Position numbers and translations under genes: made by a program
The notes under the pieces: model-generated
Told to the model about the DNA's origin: nothing
Database searches by the model: none
The model's input: only the letters and a program-made list of their open reading frames with translations
DNA from: DATJLY01 sp963729295
GTDB taxonomy: Bacteria; Pseudomonadota; Alphaproteobacteria; ATCC43930; CGMCC-115725
Reading direction: 5' to 3'
Length of the DNA stretch: 64,000 bases
Assembly (NCBI GenBank): GCA_963729295.1
Contig: CAVSNJ010000025.1
Coordinates: 1-64,000 of the forward strand
In this document: positions 1-7,542 of the stretch, piece after piece
Layout of the letters: the number at the start of each line of letters is the position of its first letter
Numbering within the stretch: position 1 is the first letter of the stretch

Positions 1-3
1 CGC

Positions 4-31
4 AAAAGGGCCCGCATCGGCGGGCCTTTTT
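4..31. terminator. Rho-independent terminator
   Basis: A 7-bp perfect GC stem (GGCCCGC at 9-15, GCGGGCC at 20-26) with an ATCG loop is flanked by an A-run and a T-run, so it could act in either direction. The same stem recurs at 1173-1199. The gene it ends lies outside the window. Confidence 0.7.
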
Positions 32-68
32 CGTTTGGGGCCGCGCGTCGCTGTCCCCCCTCACCCTG

Positions 69-90
69 CCCTCTCCCCGAGGGGAGAGGG
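69..90. repeat. Intergenic palindrome (CCCTCTCCCC-GA-GGGGAGAGGG)
   Basis: This is a perfect 10-bp inverted repeat with a 2-bp loop. Palindromes of this CCCTCTCC...GGAGAGGG type are commonly seen between genes in alphaproteobacteria, and a related one lies at 56387-56417. The rest of 1-349 contains no gene I can support. Confidence 0.5.
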
Positions 91-349
91 TTGTCCGGCG
101 CGCGCTTTGCGCTCCTCGCAATGACAGCGTTGATCAGGCTGCGCGCGCGATCGCGGTCCCACTCGAACGGCCGGAGCCGCTGCGCCAAATAGGCCCGGCA
201 CTGAGTAGTTTCCGACTCTGACCGCCGCCGCGTCTTCCACCCATCTATGCAGTGCGAACGAGAGGCTGCACGCTGGCGCAGCGGCATCAGGCCCCGATCC
301 AGTCCGACCCCATGCGAAGTGCAGATGATCCTCGTTGAAGGACACTGAC

Positions 350-583
350 ATGACTGCCTTGAAAATGGCTCTTGCCGTGACCGCCGTGCTGGCCCTGTGC
401 GGCTGCGTCGTCGATCCTTATGGCGCTCCCGCCTATTACGGCGGCTCCGCCTATTACGACGCTCCCGGCTATTACGGCAATTCCGGATACTATGGCGGCC
501 CGGGCTTCGGCGTGGTTATCGGCGAGTCCGATGCGCACCCGGCCGGCGACCGCGGCGGCTACGACGGCGGCGAACGGCGCTGA
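350..583 (+). CDS. Small Tyr/Gly-rich lipoprotein
   Basis: The 77-residue product has a short N-terminal hydrophobic segment ending in a lipobox (LALCGC, acylated Cys near residue 19). The mature part is low-complexity and rich in Y, G, P and A (repeats of the YYG/GYYG kind). It is probably an outer-membrane-anchored or periplasmic lipoprotein of unknown function. I chose ATG 350 over TTG 335 because GAAGGA lies 7-8 bases upstream of it. The neighbours are also small envelope-type proteins. Confidence 0.55.
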   Translation: MTALKMALAVTAVLALCGCVVDPYGAPAYYGGSAYYDAPGYYGNSGYYGGPGFGVVIGESDAHPAGDRGGYDGGERR

Positions 584-618
584 CGGCCCAGCGCCGGCGG
601 CACCGCGGAGTCCCCCCA

Positions 619-771
619 ATGATGACCATCAACATGCTGATCGTGCAGCCGCTCATCGCCCTCGTCGCCGGCATCCTGATCCTCATCATGCCGCGGCTGC
701 TGAGCTATATCGTCGCCATCTATCTCATCATCATCGGCGGGTCGGGGTTGCTGCCCCATTTGACACGATAG
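619..771 (+). CDS. DUF3096-like small membrane protein
   Basis: This 50-residue protein is almost entirely hydrophobic. It has two membrane-spanning stretches separated by a short MPRLLSY turn and ends in a GGSGLLPH segment. Length and pattern match the DUF3096 family of tiny bacterial inner-membrane proteins, whose function is unknown. GGAG at 607-610 supports ATG 619 (ATG 622 is also possible). A longer reading from 397 in the same frame is arginine-rich shadow sequence and was discarded. Confidence 0.6.
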   Translation: MMTINMLIVQPLIALVAGILILIMPRLLSYIVAIYLIIIGGSGLLPHLTR

Positions 772-903
772 GACCCGGTCCGGCCGCGGCGGAGCGGCAT
801 CGCACCGGCACGGCGCGCGACCCTTGAGTACATTCCGATCCTGCTGACGCGGCCGCCTTCGCGCCATGTTCAGGGAACGAGCAAAATTCGATGGAGGTTG
901 GTC

Positions 904-1075
904 ATGGGTTTAATTCTTCTCATCGTCGTCCTGGTCGTGCTGTTCGGCGGCGGCGGCGGCTATTACGCGCACAGCTACTATGGCGGGGCGGGCCTCGGCG
1001 GCGTGCTCGGCGTGGTCGTTCGTCGTGCTCGTCGTGCTGTGGCTGTTTGGCGGCATCGGCATGCACAGGCTCTAG
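904..1075 (+). pseudogene. Small Gly-rich membrane protein (DUF3309-like), frameshifted
   Basis: The first frame gives a hydrophobic start followed by a GGGGGYY stretch and GGAGLGGVLGVV, then degenerates into arginines. From about 1016 the next frame reads SFVVLVVLWLFGGIGMHRL and stops at 1073-1075. Together these make the two-helix, Gly-rich layout of DUF3309-type proteins of about 55 residues. Restoring the frame needs removal of one base between about 1003 and 1016. An AGG-rich sequence upstream of 904 (GGAGG at 892-896) is a good ribosome site. It is either a pseudogene or a sequencing insertion. Confidence 0.5.
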
Positions 1076-1172
1076 CCGTCCGGCGGCGCGCGCAGCCGCC
1101 GGCGCGAGGCGCCTCGTACGCTTTTTCCGTTGACTTGTCGGACCAAATGTGATAGGACTCGGCACGCTTGCC

Positions 1173-1199
1173 AAAGGGCCCGCATCCGCGGGCCTTTTT
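1173..1199. terminator. Rho-independent terminator
   Basis: A stem with the same seven base pairs as the one at 4-31 (GGCCCGC/GCGGGCC) and an ATCC loop is followed by TTTTT. It lies between the small membrane protein genes and the terminase-like genes and would end transcription of the former. Confidence 0.75.
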
Positions 1200-1238
1200 C
1201 TTTTGCCGCACCCGGACCAGCGACGAAACGGAAAAGCC

Positions 1239-1802
1239 ATGCCGCACCAGCGCACCCGCGCGCTCACCGTGATGCAGCGCAGCTTCGTCACCGAGTACAT
1301 GAAGGATTTCGACGGCACGGCGGCGCTCGCCCGCGCGGGCTATCGCACGCGCTGGCCGGTGCAGGCGGCCTGGCACCTGCTGCGCCATCCCGCCATCGAC
1401 GCCGCGATCGAGGCCGAAGCCGCGCGCGCGGAGAGCCGCATCCTGCTCGATGCCGACCGCGTCGTGCGCGAGCTCGAAGCGCTCGCCTTCAGCGACATCA
1501 GGACATATCTCACCGAGCGCCCGGACGGATCGCTCGCGCTGAAGCCGCGCAGCGAGCTCTCCGAGCGCGACACGGCGGCGATCCTCCGGCTCTCGATGGG
1601 CGGGCGCCACCGGCCGGCCTCGATCCGGCTCCACGGCAAGGTCGCGGCCTTGAAGATCCTGGCGCGCCATCTCGGCCTGCACGAGCAGCGCCACTTCGTC
1701 GATCCCCAGGAGCAGAACCGCAAGGCCATGGCGGTGTTCCGGCGGCTCTTCCGCGAGGCCGGGATCGCGCCGCCGCCGGGGTTCGAGGAGCCCGGCCCAT
1801 GA
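1239..1802 (+). CDS. Terminase small subunit-like protein (copy 1)
   Basis: The 187-residue protein resembles phage terminase small subunits of the Terminase_2 type. It has an N-terminal helix-turn-helix-like region (FVTEYMKDFDGTAALARAGY, about residues 12-31), then a helical region with VVRELEALAFSDI. In phages this subunit recognises DNA and recruits the large ATPase/nuclease. No large subunit, portal or capsid gene is present, so a packaging role is unlikely. ATG 1239 was preferred to upstream starts because they read through the terminator. It overlaps the next gene by ATGA. Confidence 0.7.
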   Translation: MPHQRTRALTVMQRSFVTEYMKDFDGTAALARAGYRTRWPVQAAWHLLRHPAIDAAIEAEAARAESRILLDADRVVRELEALAFSDIRTYLTERPDGSLALKPRSELSERDTAAILRLSMGGRHRPASIRLHGKVAALKILARHLGLHEQRHFVDPQEQNRKAMAVFRRLFREAGIAPPPGFEEPGP

Positions 1803-2311
1803 GGATGCGCGAGCGCCGCTTCGTCGCCGAGCTCGTGCGCTGCGGCGATCCGGCCGAAGCGGCGGTGAGCGCCGGCTATGCGCCAGCGGGCGCGGCCGAC
1901 AACGCCCGCCGGCTCTTGGCGAAGCCGGTCGTGCGCTACGCGCTCGAGCGGGCCCGCGCCGCGCGCGAGCGCCGCACCGGCGTCACCAGGGAGCGCGTGC
2001 TCGAAGAGCTGGCGCGGGTCGCGTTCGCCAATCTGGGCAAGGTCGGCGACTGGGACGGCGAGGTGCTGACGCTTGCTTCGCCGGGCCAGCTCGGCGACGC
2101 GGAAGCCGCTTCGGTCGCGGCGCTCACGCTCTACCGCGCCAAGCGCATGCAAGCCGCCACCATCCGCCTCCACACCAAGACCGAGGCGATCGCGGCGCTG
2201 GCGCGCTATTTCGGCCTGTTCGACGAGCCGAAAGCGCCGCGCCAGAGCGGGCGCGAGCGGCTGATGGCGCGCATCAAGCCCTATCTCGATGCCGCCGAAG
2301 GAGAGAAATGA
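1799..2311 (+). CDS. Terminase small subunit-like protein (copy 2)
   Basis: The 170-residue protein is clearly related to the upstream copy: both share R-x-FV-x-EL/Y, an AGY turn, a run of P-x(3,5)-E and V-x-x-ELA/E-x-x-AF, then an RLH(T/G)K segment near the end. The start ATG at 1799 overlaps the TGA of copy 1, so the two are probably translated together. Tandem duplication followed by divergence is the simplest origin. Function outside a phage is unknown; a DNA-binding role is plausible from the helix-turn-helix region. Confidence 0.7.
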   Translation: MRMRERRFVAELVRCGDPAEAAVSAGYAPAGAADNARRLLAKPVVRYALERARAARERRTGVTRERVLEELARVAFANLGKVGDWDGEVLTLASPGQLGDAEAASVAALTLYRAKRMQAATIRLHTKTEAIAALARYFGLFDEPKAPRQSGRERLMARIKPYLDAAEGEK

Positions 2312-2363
2312 CGGCGGCGCGCCCGCGCCCTAAACTGCCGCCGCGCAGCGGAGGGTCGGGCGA

Positions 2364-3509
2364 ATGAAGAGCGGATTCCGCGTCTGGGACGTCGACACCC
2401 ACATCAATCCCGGCGCCGAGGTGCTCGACAAATATGTCGATCCCGGCTTCCGGCCGCGCCTTCCCGAGCTGGCACCCTACCGGGCCACGACGCGCGGGCG
2501 CGACGCGGCGGCGAGCGAGCGCTCGATCTATCGCTTCGACCACAAGCCCTATGAGCGCACGCTCGGCGAGGCGGCGAACCGGCCGGGCTCGCGCGACGGC
2601 CGCACCTGGCGCGGACGCTTGCGCCCGAGCGAGGGCGTCGAGGACGACCGCGCCGACAACCGCCTCCACGACATGGACATCGAAGGCGCCGACCGGCATT
2701 TTCTCGTGCCCTCCGCCTGGACCGCCGTGGTCGGCCATCCCGACGCCTCGATCGAGGTGGCGCTCATCCGCGCCTATCACCGCCACATGCAGGATTTCTG
2801 CGGCACGGCGCCCGAGCGCTTGAAAGGCCCGATCGTCGCCTCCGCCCGCGCGGTCGGCGAGGCGGTGCGCGAGATCCGCGAATGGGGCAAGTCGAAATGG
2901 GCGGTCGCGGTGCAGCCGCTGCTCGACAACGAGCGCCCGGTCGACCACCCCGATCTCGAGCCGATCTGGCAGGCGGCCGAAGAGCACGACCTCGCCATCG
3001 TCAATCACAGCTTCTTCGCGAGCCCGCCCTATTTCCCGGGCTATCGCGACATGTGGGACAACGCGTTCCTGGCGCGGCTCTGCTCGCACCCGTGGGGGGC
3101 GATGCGCTTCATGGCCGGGTTCCTGGCGGGCGGCGTGCTCGACCGCCATCCGGGCCTGCGCCTCGCCGTGCTCGAATGCGGCTTCGGCTGGCTCCCGTTC
3201 TGGGTGCGGCGCATGGACGAGCAGGTGGCCTATATGGGCCGCACCGCGCCCTTGAAGCTCCTGCCGAGCGAGCACTTCGCCGCCGGCCGCGTCTTCTGCA
3301 ACATCGAGGCGCACGAGCACGAGCCGATGTACCAGATGGTGACGCAGGCCTTGGGCGAGGGCGTGCTGATGTACGCCTCCGACTATCCGCATTACGAGAG
3401 CTGGTTCCCCGAATCGATCGACAAGATCCTGGCGTGGTCGTCGATCGGCCCGGCCGCGCGGCAAAAACTTTTCTGGGACAACGCCTCGCGCTGCTTCAAG
3501 GCGACATGA
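2364..3509 (+). CDS. Amidohydrolase family metal-dependent hydrolase
   Basis: The 381-residue TIM-barrel protein belongs to the amidohydrolase_2 (ACMSD-like) group. It shows the N-terminal D-x-H metal motif (D11, H13), a mid-barrel His (H215, in VNHSFF) and the C-terminal metal Asp (D340, in ASDYPHYES). Such enzymes decarboxylate or hydrolyse ring-cleavage products in the cytoplasm; the substrate cannot be told. It lies 28 bp upstream of a flavin-dependent monooxygenase, a pairing that suggests one catabolic unit. The paralogue at 58551-59642 shares the same landmarks. Confidence 0.8.
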   Translation: MKSGFRVWDVDTHINPGAEVLDKYVDPGFRPRLPELAPYRATTRGRDAAASERSIYRFDHKPYERTLGEAANRPGSRDGRTWRGRLRPSEGVEDDRADNRLHDMDIEGADRHFLVPSAWTAVVGHPDASIEVALIRAYHRHMQDFCGTAPERLKGPIVASARAVGEAVREIREWGKSKWAVAVQPLLDNERPVDHPDLEPIWQAAEEHDLAIVNHSFFASPPYFPGYRDMWDNAFLARLCSHPWGAMRFMAGFLAGGVLDRHPGLRLAVLECGFGWLPFWVRRMDEQVAYMGRTAPLKLLPSEHFAAGRVFCNIEAHEHEPMYQMVTQALGEGVLMYASDYPHYESWFPESIDKILAWSSIGPAARQKLFWDNASRCFKAT

Positions 3510-3537
3510 GCGGGCGGGGCGACACGAGGGAGGCAGC

Positions 3538-4641
3538 ATGAAGCTCGGCTTCTTCACCATGCCGGTCCATCCGAAGGACCGCAATTACGTCGAGACGCTG
3601 AGCGAGGATCGCGCGGCGTTCATCCTCGCCGACCGGCTCGGCTATAGCGAAGCGATGATGGGCGAGCACCTCACCGATTTGTGCGAGAACGTGCCGAACT
3701 CCCTCATGTTCTGCGCGAGCCTCAAGGACGCGACCAAGCAGATCAAGCTCGGCACCGCGGTCGCCAACCTGCCGTTCAGCCATCCGGCCGTGACCGCGTC
3801 CAACGCGGCGATGCTCGACACTCTGCTCGAAGGGCGGCTCATCCTCGGTTTCGGCGCCGGCATCCTGCGCTCGGACGCGGAGGCGCTCGAGTTGCTCGAC
3901 GAGGACCGCGGCGCCATGTTCGCGGAAGCGCTGGAGCACGTCATCGCGCTTTGGACGCGCGACCCGCCTTATGACCTGAAAGGCAAGTACTGGAACATCT
4001 CGACCGCCAAGACGCAGTGGGCCGAGCTCGGCGTCGGCGCGATGGTGAAGCCCTTTCAGAAGCCGCACCCGCCGATCATGGGCACCGTCACCGACAAGAA
4101 CTCGCGCGGCATGGTGATCCTGGGCAAGCGTGGCTTCATCCCGGCGACCGCTCCATACCTCCACGCAAACCACGTGAAGCATCACTGGGAGCTTTACGCG
4201 AAGGGCGCGGCGGAGGCGGGGCGCACGGCCGATCGCAGCATCTGGCGCGTCGCGCGCTCGATCTTCTGCGCCGACGACGACAAGGTCGCGGAACGCTATG
4301 GCCGGCGCGACGAGGCGAGCCCCTATCGCTTCTACATGCGGCAGCTGTCGCAAAAGCTCGCGCGCGCCAAGAAGCTCGAAGCGTTCAAGTCGGACGAGAC
4401 GCTCCCTGACGAGAGCGTGACGCTCGACCGCATCATGGACGAGATCGTGATCGCGGGCTCGCCCGCGCGCGTGACCGACGCGATCCTGAAGCTCCACGAG
4501 GATGCCGGCGGGTTCGGCACGCTGCTCTATTGCGGCAAGAACTGGACCGATCCGGCCTTGGGCCGCCGCTCGATGGAGCTGATGGCGGAAAAGGTCATGC
4601 CCGCCGTCAACGCCGCCCTCGGCCGAGAAGCGGCGGAATAG
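3538..4641 (+). CDS. LLM-class flavin-dependent monooxygenase
   Basis: The 367-residue protein has the luciferase-like monooxygenase layout: a GEHL segment near the N-terminus, IKLGTAVANLPFSHP, and a LEGRLILGFGAG segment, followed by a C-terminal barrel half ending in VMPAV. These enzymes use reduced FMN supplied by a separate reductase to oxygenate small organic substrates. The AGGGAGG-type ribosome site (GAGGGAGGC upstream of 3538) supports the start. It follows the amidohydrolase on the same strand and is probably co-transcribed. No flavin reductase is visible nearby. Confidence 0.8.
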   Translation: MKLGFFTMPVHPKDRNYVETLSEDRAAFILADRLGYSEAMMGEHLTDLCENVPNSLMFCASLKDATKQIKLGTAVANLPFSHPAVTASNAAMLDTLLEGRLILGFGAGILRSDAEALELLDEDRGAMFAEALEHVIALWTRDPPYDLKGKYWNISTAKTQWAELGVGAMVKPFQKPHPPIMGTVTDKNSRGMVILGKRGFIPATAPYLHANHVKHHWELYAKGAAEAGRTADRSIWRVARSIFCADDDKVAERYGRRDEASPYRFYMRQLSQKLARAKKLEAFKSDETLPDESVTLDRIMDEIVIAGSPARVTDAILKLHEDAGGFGTLLYCGKNWTDPALGRRSMELMAEKVMPAVNAALGREAAE

Positions 4642-4670
4642 GGTCTGATCCGTTCAAACGAAACCGCGGA

Positions 4671-4716
4671 GCGTCCTTCGACTGCGCGGCTCCGCGCTCC
4701 GCTGAGGATGAGGGGC
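4671..4716. repeat. Alphaproteobacterial intergenic repeat-like element
   Basis: The stretch GTCCTTCGACTGCGCGGC followed by a GC-rich core and GCTGAGGATGAGGGGC forms an imperfect palindrome (CCTTCGAC.../...GAGGATGAGGG). The pattern resembles dispersed intergenic repeats common in alphaproteobacteria. It lies in the 180-bp gap before the Tse2-like gene, which otherwise holds no gene. Confidence 0.4.
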
Positions 4717-4821
4717 TTCGGGTGAAGCTCGAAGAAAAGTCCGCTATTCGGGCGCAAATGGGACCGACCGATTCGCCCGGTCAATTGAACGTATGAAAGC
4801 CGTGTGATCTGATGCGAACGC

Positions 4822-5154
4822 ATGGGGGTTACGCCATTTGAACTATTTCGGTGGGGAGACGCGCAGGGCGCCGCGTTAGACTATGTCCGCGACGTGGTCG
4901 ACATCGACACTTTCACTAAAAACAGCGTCCCGATGGTTCGCGCAAATAACAAAGGGGCTTCCACGTTCAGCCAGAAGGGCCGACTCCCGAGCAGCAAACT
5001 TCGATGGTGGACATTGCCAAAGGGTATTGATTTTCCGCCGGAATTAGAACTGTTTAACGATCATAGGAACCACTGGATGTTTGTTCCTGTTCGCGAGATG
5101 CCCCGCGCCGACTTCGTGAAGGCTCTTGCGGCAGTCAACGGAAAATTCATGTAG
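4822..5154 (+). CDS. Tse2-like ADP-ribosyltransferase toxin candidate
   Basis: The 110-residue protein starts with ELFRWGDAQG and contains GASTFSQKGRL, then LPKGIDFPPEL, and ends with an HWMFVP...M...F...L pattern. The spacing of G-x-S-x-F, P-x-G-x-D-x-P-x-x-L and the later H/P/M residues matches my memory of Tse2, a cytotoxic ADP-ribosyltransferase-fold protein. Tse2-family proteins occur as type VI effectors and as chromosomal toxins. The next gene is 32 bp downstream and could encode the partner. Base composition is visibly less GC-rich than in flanking genes, which suggests recent transfer. A Tse2 call rests on pattern recognition only. Confidence 0.5.
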   Translation: MGVTPFELFRWGDAQGAALDYVRDVVDIDTFTKNSVPMVRANNKGASTFSQKGRLPSSKLRWWTLPKGIDFPPELELFNDHRNHWMFVPVREMPRADFVKALAAVNGKFM

Positions 5155-5186
5155 CCTCAACCAAAGCCATGGTAAGGTGACATTCC

Positions 5187-5516
5187 ATGCGGAATTTCTC
5201 TCCGATGGCTCGCCACTTCATCGAAGCTGGGCTCGACCAGCTTGGGGTTCCAGAAGCGCGCAAAGCCTGGGACAGATGGGCGACAGATAACCCGTATCAG
5301 GTCGCTGAAGGTGCGCTGAACCAAGCGCAGGTGCCGCTGCCCAAAGGAGTTGCGAGAGCGGTACTTGCGGCCTTACAGAAATTGGAAAAGCAGATACGCC
5401 ATAACTTGGCGGAGCAAAAGCTTGAGCGTGAAGCCGTCATTGCGCTGCATAACGATTTGAGCTTCATCAAGGATGTTGAATCCGAAGTCTACGACGATCA
5501 GCGCGAGTTGGCCTAA
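5187..5516 (+). CDS. Hypothetical helical protein, possible antitoxin
   Basis: I do not recognise the family of this 109-residue protein. It is predicted to be mostly helical, with a long charged helix in the second half (residues about 60-105, rich in K, E, Q and L). It follows the Tse2-like gene on the same strand and shares its lower GC content. By position and size it may be the immunity/antitoxin partner, as in tse2-tsi2 where the toxin gene comes first. GTAAGGTG at 5170-5177 is a plausible ribosome site. Confidence 0.5.
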   Translation: MRNFSPMARHFIEAGLDQLGVPEARKAWDRWATDNPYQVAEGALNQAQVPLPKGVARAVLAALQKLEKQIRHNLAEQKLEREAVIALHNDLSFIKDVESEVYDDQRELA

Positions 5517-5522
5517 CGACCC

Positions 5523-5687
5523 TCACCGCCTAATCTCCCGCAACATGAACATTCCCGGTCCCTGCCACGACCGCACAATCTCGTTGTCGCGCTGACGGCG
5601 CTCCGCAGCCAGCGGATTTTCGGCAGCGACGTAAGCAAAGATCGATTCGATTTCGACAAGGGCCGTTTCGGTGAAACGAACCTTCAT
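5523..5687 (-). pseudogene. ParE-type toxin, C-terminally truncated
   Basis: The 54-residue reading starts with MKVRFTETALVEIESIFAYV and AAENPLAAE, which is the N-terminal helix region of RelE/ParE toxins. After residue 29 it changes to an unrelated tail (RRQRDNEIVRSW...) and stops. Family members are normally about 90-105 residues and end in a conserved strand bearing H-x-R-H/RHG-type residues, which is missing here. It overlaps the antitoxin stop by ATGA. It is best read as a rearranged, inactive remnant. Confidence 0.6.
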
Positions 5688-5915
5688 GCGCCGCAGTGGC
5701 GGGCGAAGACCTCCGCGACAAGATGGTCGGGCGCGATCTTGCCCGCGCGAATCTCGGCCAGGCCGCGGCGAACGGCGCTCCGCTCCTCGTCGCTGAGCCG
5801 GTAGGTGCCCTTATGCCGTGCCTCGATCTCGATCATGGCTTCGGGCGAGTTCCGCCTGGGCTTCCTCGGGCCAGACGGCGGCGCGCTCCATCAGCGTTTC
5901 GAGCAGATTTCTCAT
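5684..5915 (-). pseudogene. Antitoxin of ParE-type module, frameshifted
   Basis: From 5915 the first frame reads MRNLLETLMERAAVWPEE and AQAELARS, then runs into a stop. One base later the next frame continues MIEIEARHKGTYRLSDEERS and ends VAEVFARHCGA at 5684. Joined, they give the typical about 76-residue antitoxin with a C-terminal toxin-binding half. The total of 232 nt equals 77 codons plus one base, so a single extra base (about 5836-5842) breaks it. Its stop overlaps the ParE remnant start (ATGA), the usual operon order. Confidence 0.6.
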
Positions 5916-5973
5916 CGCGCCAGCATAACGCGCCGCAGCGGCTGCACGAAATCGCGACCCCGGCCTGCGCCGT

Positions 5974-6564
5974 TCAGCGGTGGAAGTGGCGGAAGCGGAA
6001 GCCGCGGCCGACGAAGCCGAAATTCACGCCGAGGAACGCGGGGCCCCAAGTGTAGGGATAGTACGGATAAGGGGAATAGGCCGGCGCGTAGGGATAATAC
6101 GGGTAGCCGGGATATGCGGCGGTCACGGCCGGCACGCTCTCGCCCTTGGCCGCCATGCACTGCGCATAGCCCATGTCGTAGCGGTATTGCATCGAGGTGC
6201 CGGACGCTTGCGCCGCGCCGATCCCGGTGGCGCCGCCGAGGAAGAGCCCGCTTCCCGCGCCGATGGCGGCGCCCGCGGCCGGGTTGCCGGCCGCGGCGCC
6301 GATGGCGGCGCCCGCCGCCGCGCCCAGCACGGTGCCCAAGACGGCGCTGTTGACCGCGCTCTGGTTGGCCGCAGCCGCCGGCGAGAGGTTGCCGATCTGC
6401 GCCGAGGCGTAGTACCGGCACGCGGCATCGTCGGCCTGGAACGAAGCGAAATCCTTGTCCTTCCCGGGCATCGCCGCGACGGTCGGCCCGGTCGGCGGCG
6501 CCACCGCGCAGCCGCCGAGAGAAATCGCACCGGCGATCGCGGCGACGCAGGTTGCTCGACGCAT
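5974..6564 (-). CDS. Glycine-zipper lipoprotein
   Basis: The 196-residue protein has a lipoprotein signal (SLGGC lipobox) followed by an APPTGPTVAAMPGK linker. A central glycine-zipper (about residues 80-125, runs of GAAAGAAIGAAAG and NPAAGAAIG) is expected to insert in a membrane. A conserved YDMGYAQCMAAKG motif follows and the tail is Tyr/Pro-rich. ATG 6564 has GAGGAG seven bases upstream and was chosen over GTG 6579. A frameshifted paralogue lies at 37792-38305. The family is an envelope protein group of unclear role. Confidence 0.75.
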   Translation of the reverse strand: MRRATCVAAIAGAISLGGCAVAPPTGPTVAAMPGKDKDFASFQADDAACRYYASAQIGNLSPAAAANQSAVNSAVLGTVLGAAAGAAIGAAAGNPAAGAAIGAGSGLFLGGATGIGAAQASGTSMQYRYDMGYAQCMAAKGESVPAVTAAYPGYPYYPYAPAYSPYPYYPYTWGPAFLGVNFGFVGRGFRFRHFHR

Positions 6565-6575
6565 CGGAATGCTCC

Positions 6576-6929
6576 TCACGGGAAGGGGCGCACGATCACG
6601 ACCGGCGGCGCGCCAAACACCGGCGGCGCCACGACGAGGCGCGGCACGGCGAAGAACCGAGGCACGAGAAAGATCCGCTGCTGCGGGAAGAAGACCTGCT
6701 GCGGAAAGAAGACCCGCTGCGGGAGGACGACGCGCGACGGAAAGAAGACCCGCGGCGGAAGGGCGCGCCGCGCGACGAACATGGATCGCGGCTGCGCCAG
6801 GAATGGAGTTGCGCGAAAAGCGAACGGGCGTGCGGCGACTGCGCCGCCCGATCTTCCCGCCACGGCGTCAGGCCCCGCGACGCACGCCGCCGCCAGAAAA
6901 AGTGCGACGAGACTGGCCCTGAGCGTCAT
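6576..6929 (-). CDS. Secreted repeat protein, unknown function
   Basis: The 117-residue product has a cleavable-type signal peptide (about residues 1-24, ending AVA). The mature part is low-complexity, with repeated PR/PQ-V-FFP-type units (RVFFPSR, RVVLPQR, RVFFPQQ, VFFPQQ). GAGGAG precedes ATG 6929. Its stop overlaps the ribosome site of the glycine-zipper gene, so the two are likely co-transcribed. No family was recognised. Confidence 0.5.
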   Translation of the reverse strand: MTLRASLVALFLAAACVAGPDAVAGRSGGAVAARPFAFRATPFLAQPRSMFVARRALPPRVFFPSRVVLPQRVFFPQQVFFPQQRIFLVPRFFAVPRLVVAPPVFGAPPVVIVRPFP

Positions 6930-7100
6930 GGGCGATCTCCTCGCGAGAGGGGACTTTATCTTCGCACTGGTGAACGCCCGATCCCACTCACAATCCCGTC
7001 ATTCTTCGCGCGCGCGGCGCCATCGCGCAGCGGTTGCGTCCGGCCGCGGAACGGCGCAGACTCACGTTTCGTTAGCGTCGCCGGAGTAGGATGGCGGGCC

Positions 7101-7325
7101 ATGCGAGAATTCACGGTTCATGCCGCTTACGATGCCGAAGCCCGGATGTGGTGGGCTTCGAATGACGATCTGCCCCTCACGACCGAGGCGCCGAGCTTCG
7201 ACGAACTGATGACGCGCGTCATGGCGATCGCGCCGGAGATCGCGGAATTGAACGGGCACGCCAAGCGTGGCGAACGCGTCAGGATCCGTTTCACCACGGA
7301 ACAGGATGCCGCCGTCGGCGCCTGA
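7101..7325 (+). CDS. DUF1902 / HicB-like antitoxin
   Basis: The 74-residue protein has the HicB-like partial RNase H fold signature: strand-rich start (FTVHAAYDAEARMWWASNDD), LPLTTEAPSFDELMTRV, and a closing strand with RIRFTTEQ. Proteins with DUF1902 pair with HicA toxins. The stop overlaps the next start (TGATG), the standard arrangement for translational coupling of such modules. It probably binds and neutralises the downstream product. Unlike full-length HicB proteins it lacks a separate C-terminal DNA-binding domain. Confidence 0.75.
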   Translation: MREFTVHAAYDAEARMWWASNDDLPLTTEAPSFDELMTRVMAIAPEIAELNGHAKRGERVRIRFTTEQDAAVGA

Positions 7326-7519
7326 TGGCCGATTTCGACCAGGCGTTGATCCGCCTCTTGGAGGAGGCCGGTTGCCGCTTCGTGCGAACAGGCAAGGGCA
7401 GTCATCAAATCTGGTATAGCCCGATCACACGGCGGAATTTTGCCGTTCCCAGCGGCATCAAGAGTCGTCACACCGCGAACGCCGTGCTGAAGGACGCCGG
7501 GCTGCGCAAGAGTTTCTGA
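7325..7519 (+). CDS. hicA: HicA-like mRNA interferase toxin
   Basis: The 64-residue protein matches the HicA/YcfA double-stranded-RNA-binding fold: a first helix (LIRLLEEAG), CRFVRTGKGSHQIWYSP with the conserved G-S-H catalytic His (about residue 28), and a final strand FAVPSG followed by a helix and LRKSF end. HicA toxins cleave mRNA independently of translation. Both genes appear intact and are coupled by TGATG, so this is the only fully intact classical toxin-antitoxin pair in the first 14 kb. Confidence 0.8.
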   Translation: MADFDQALIRLLEEAGCRFVRTGKGSHQIWYSPITRRNFAVPSGIKSRHTANAVLKDAGLRKSF

Positions 7520-7542
7520 ACCGTGCTCGCCGCCGCAAGCCC

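Noticed and set aside
1130..2311. 393-residue reading starting at 1130
   Set aside because: Its first 220 residues are arginine-rich shadow of terminase copy 1. Only the part from ATG 1799 is a real gene.
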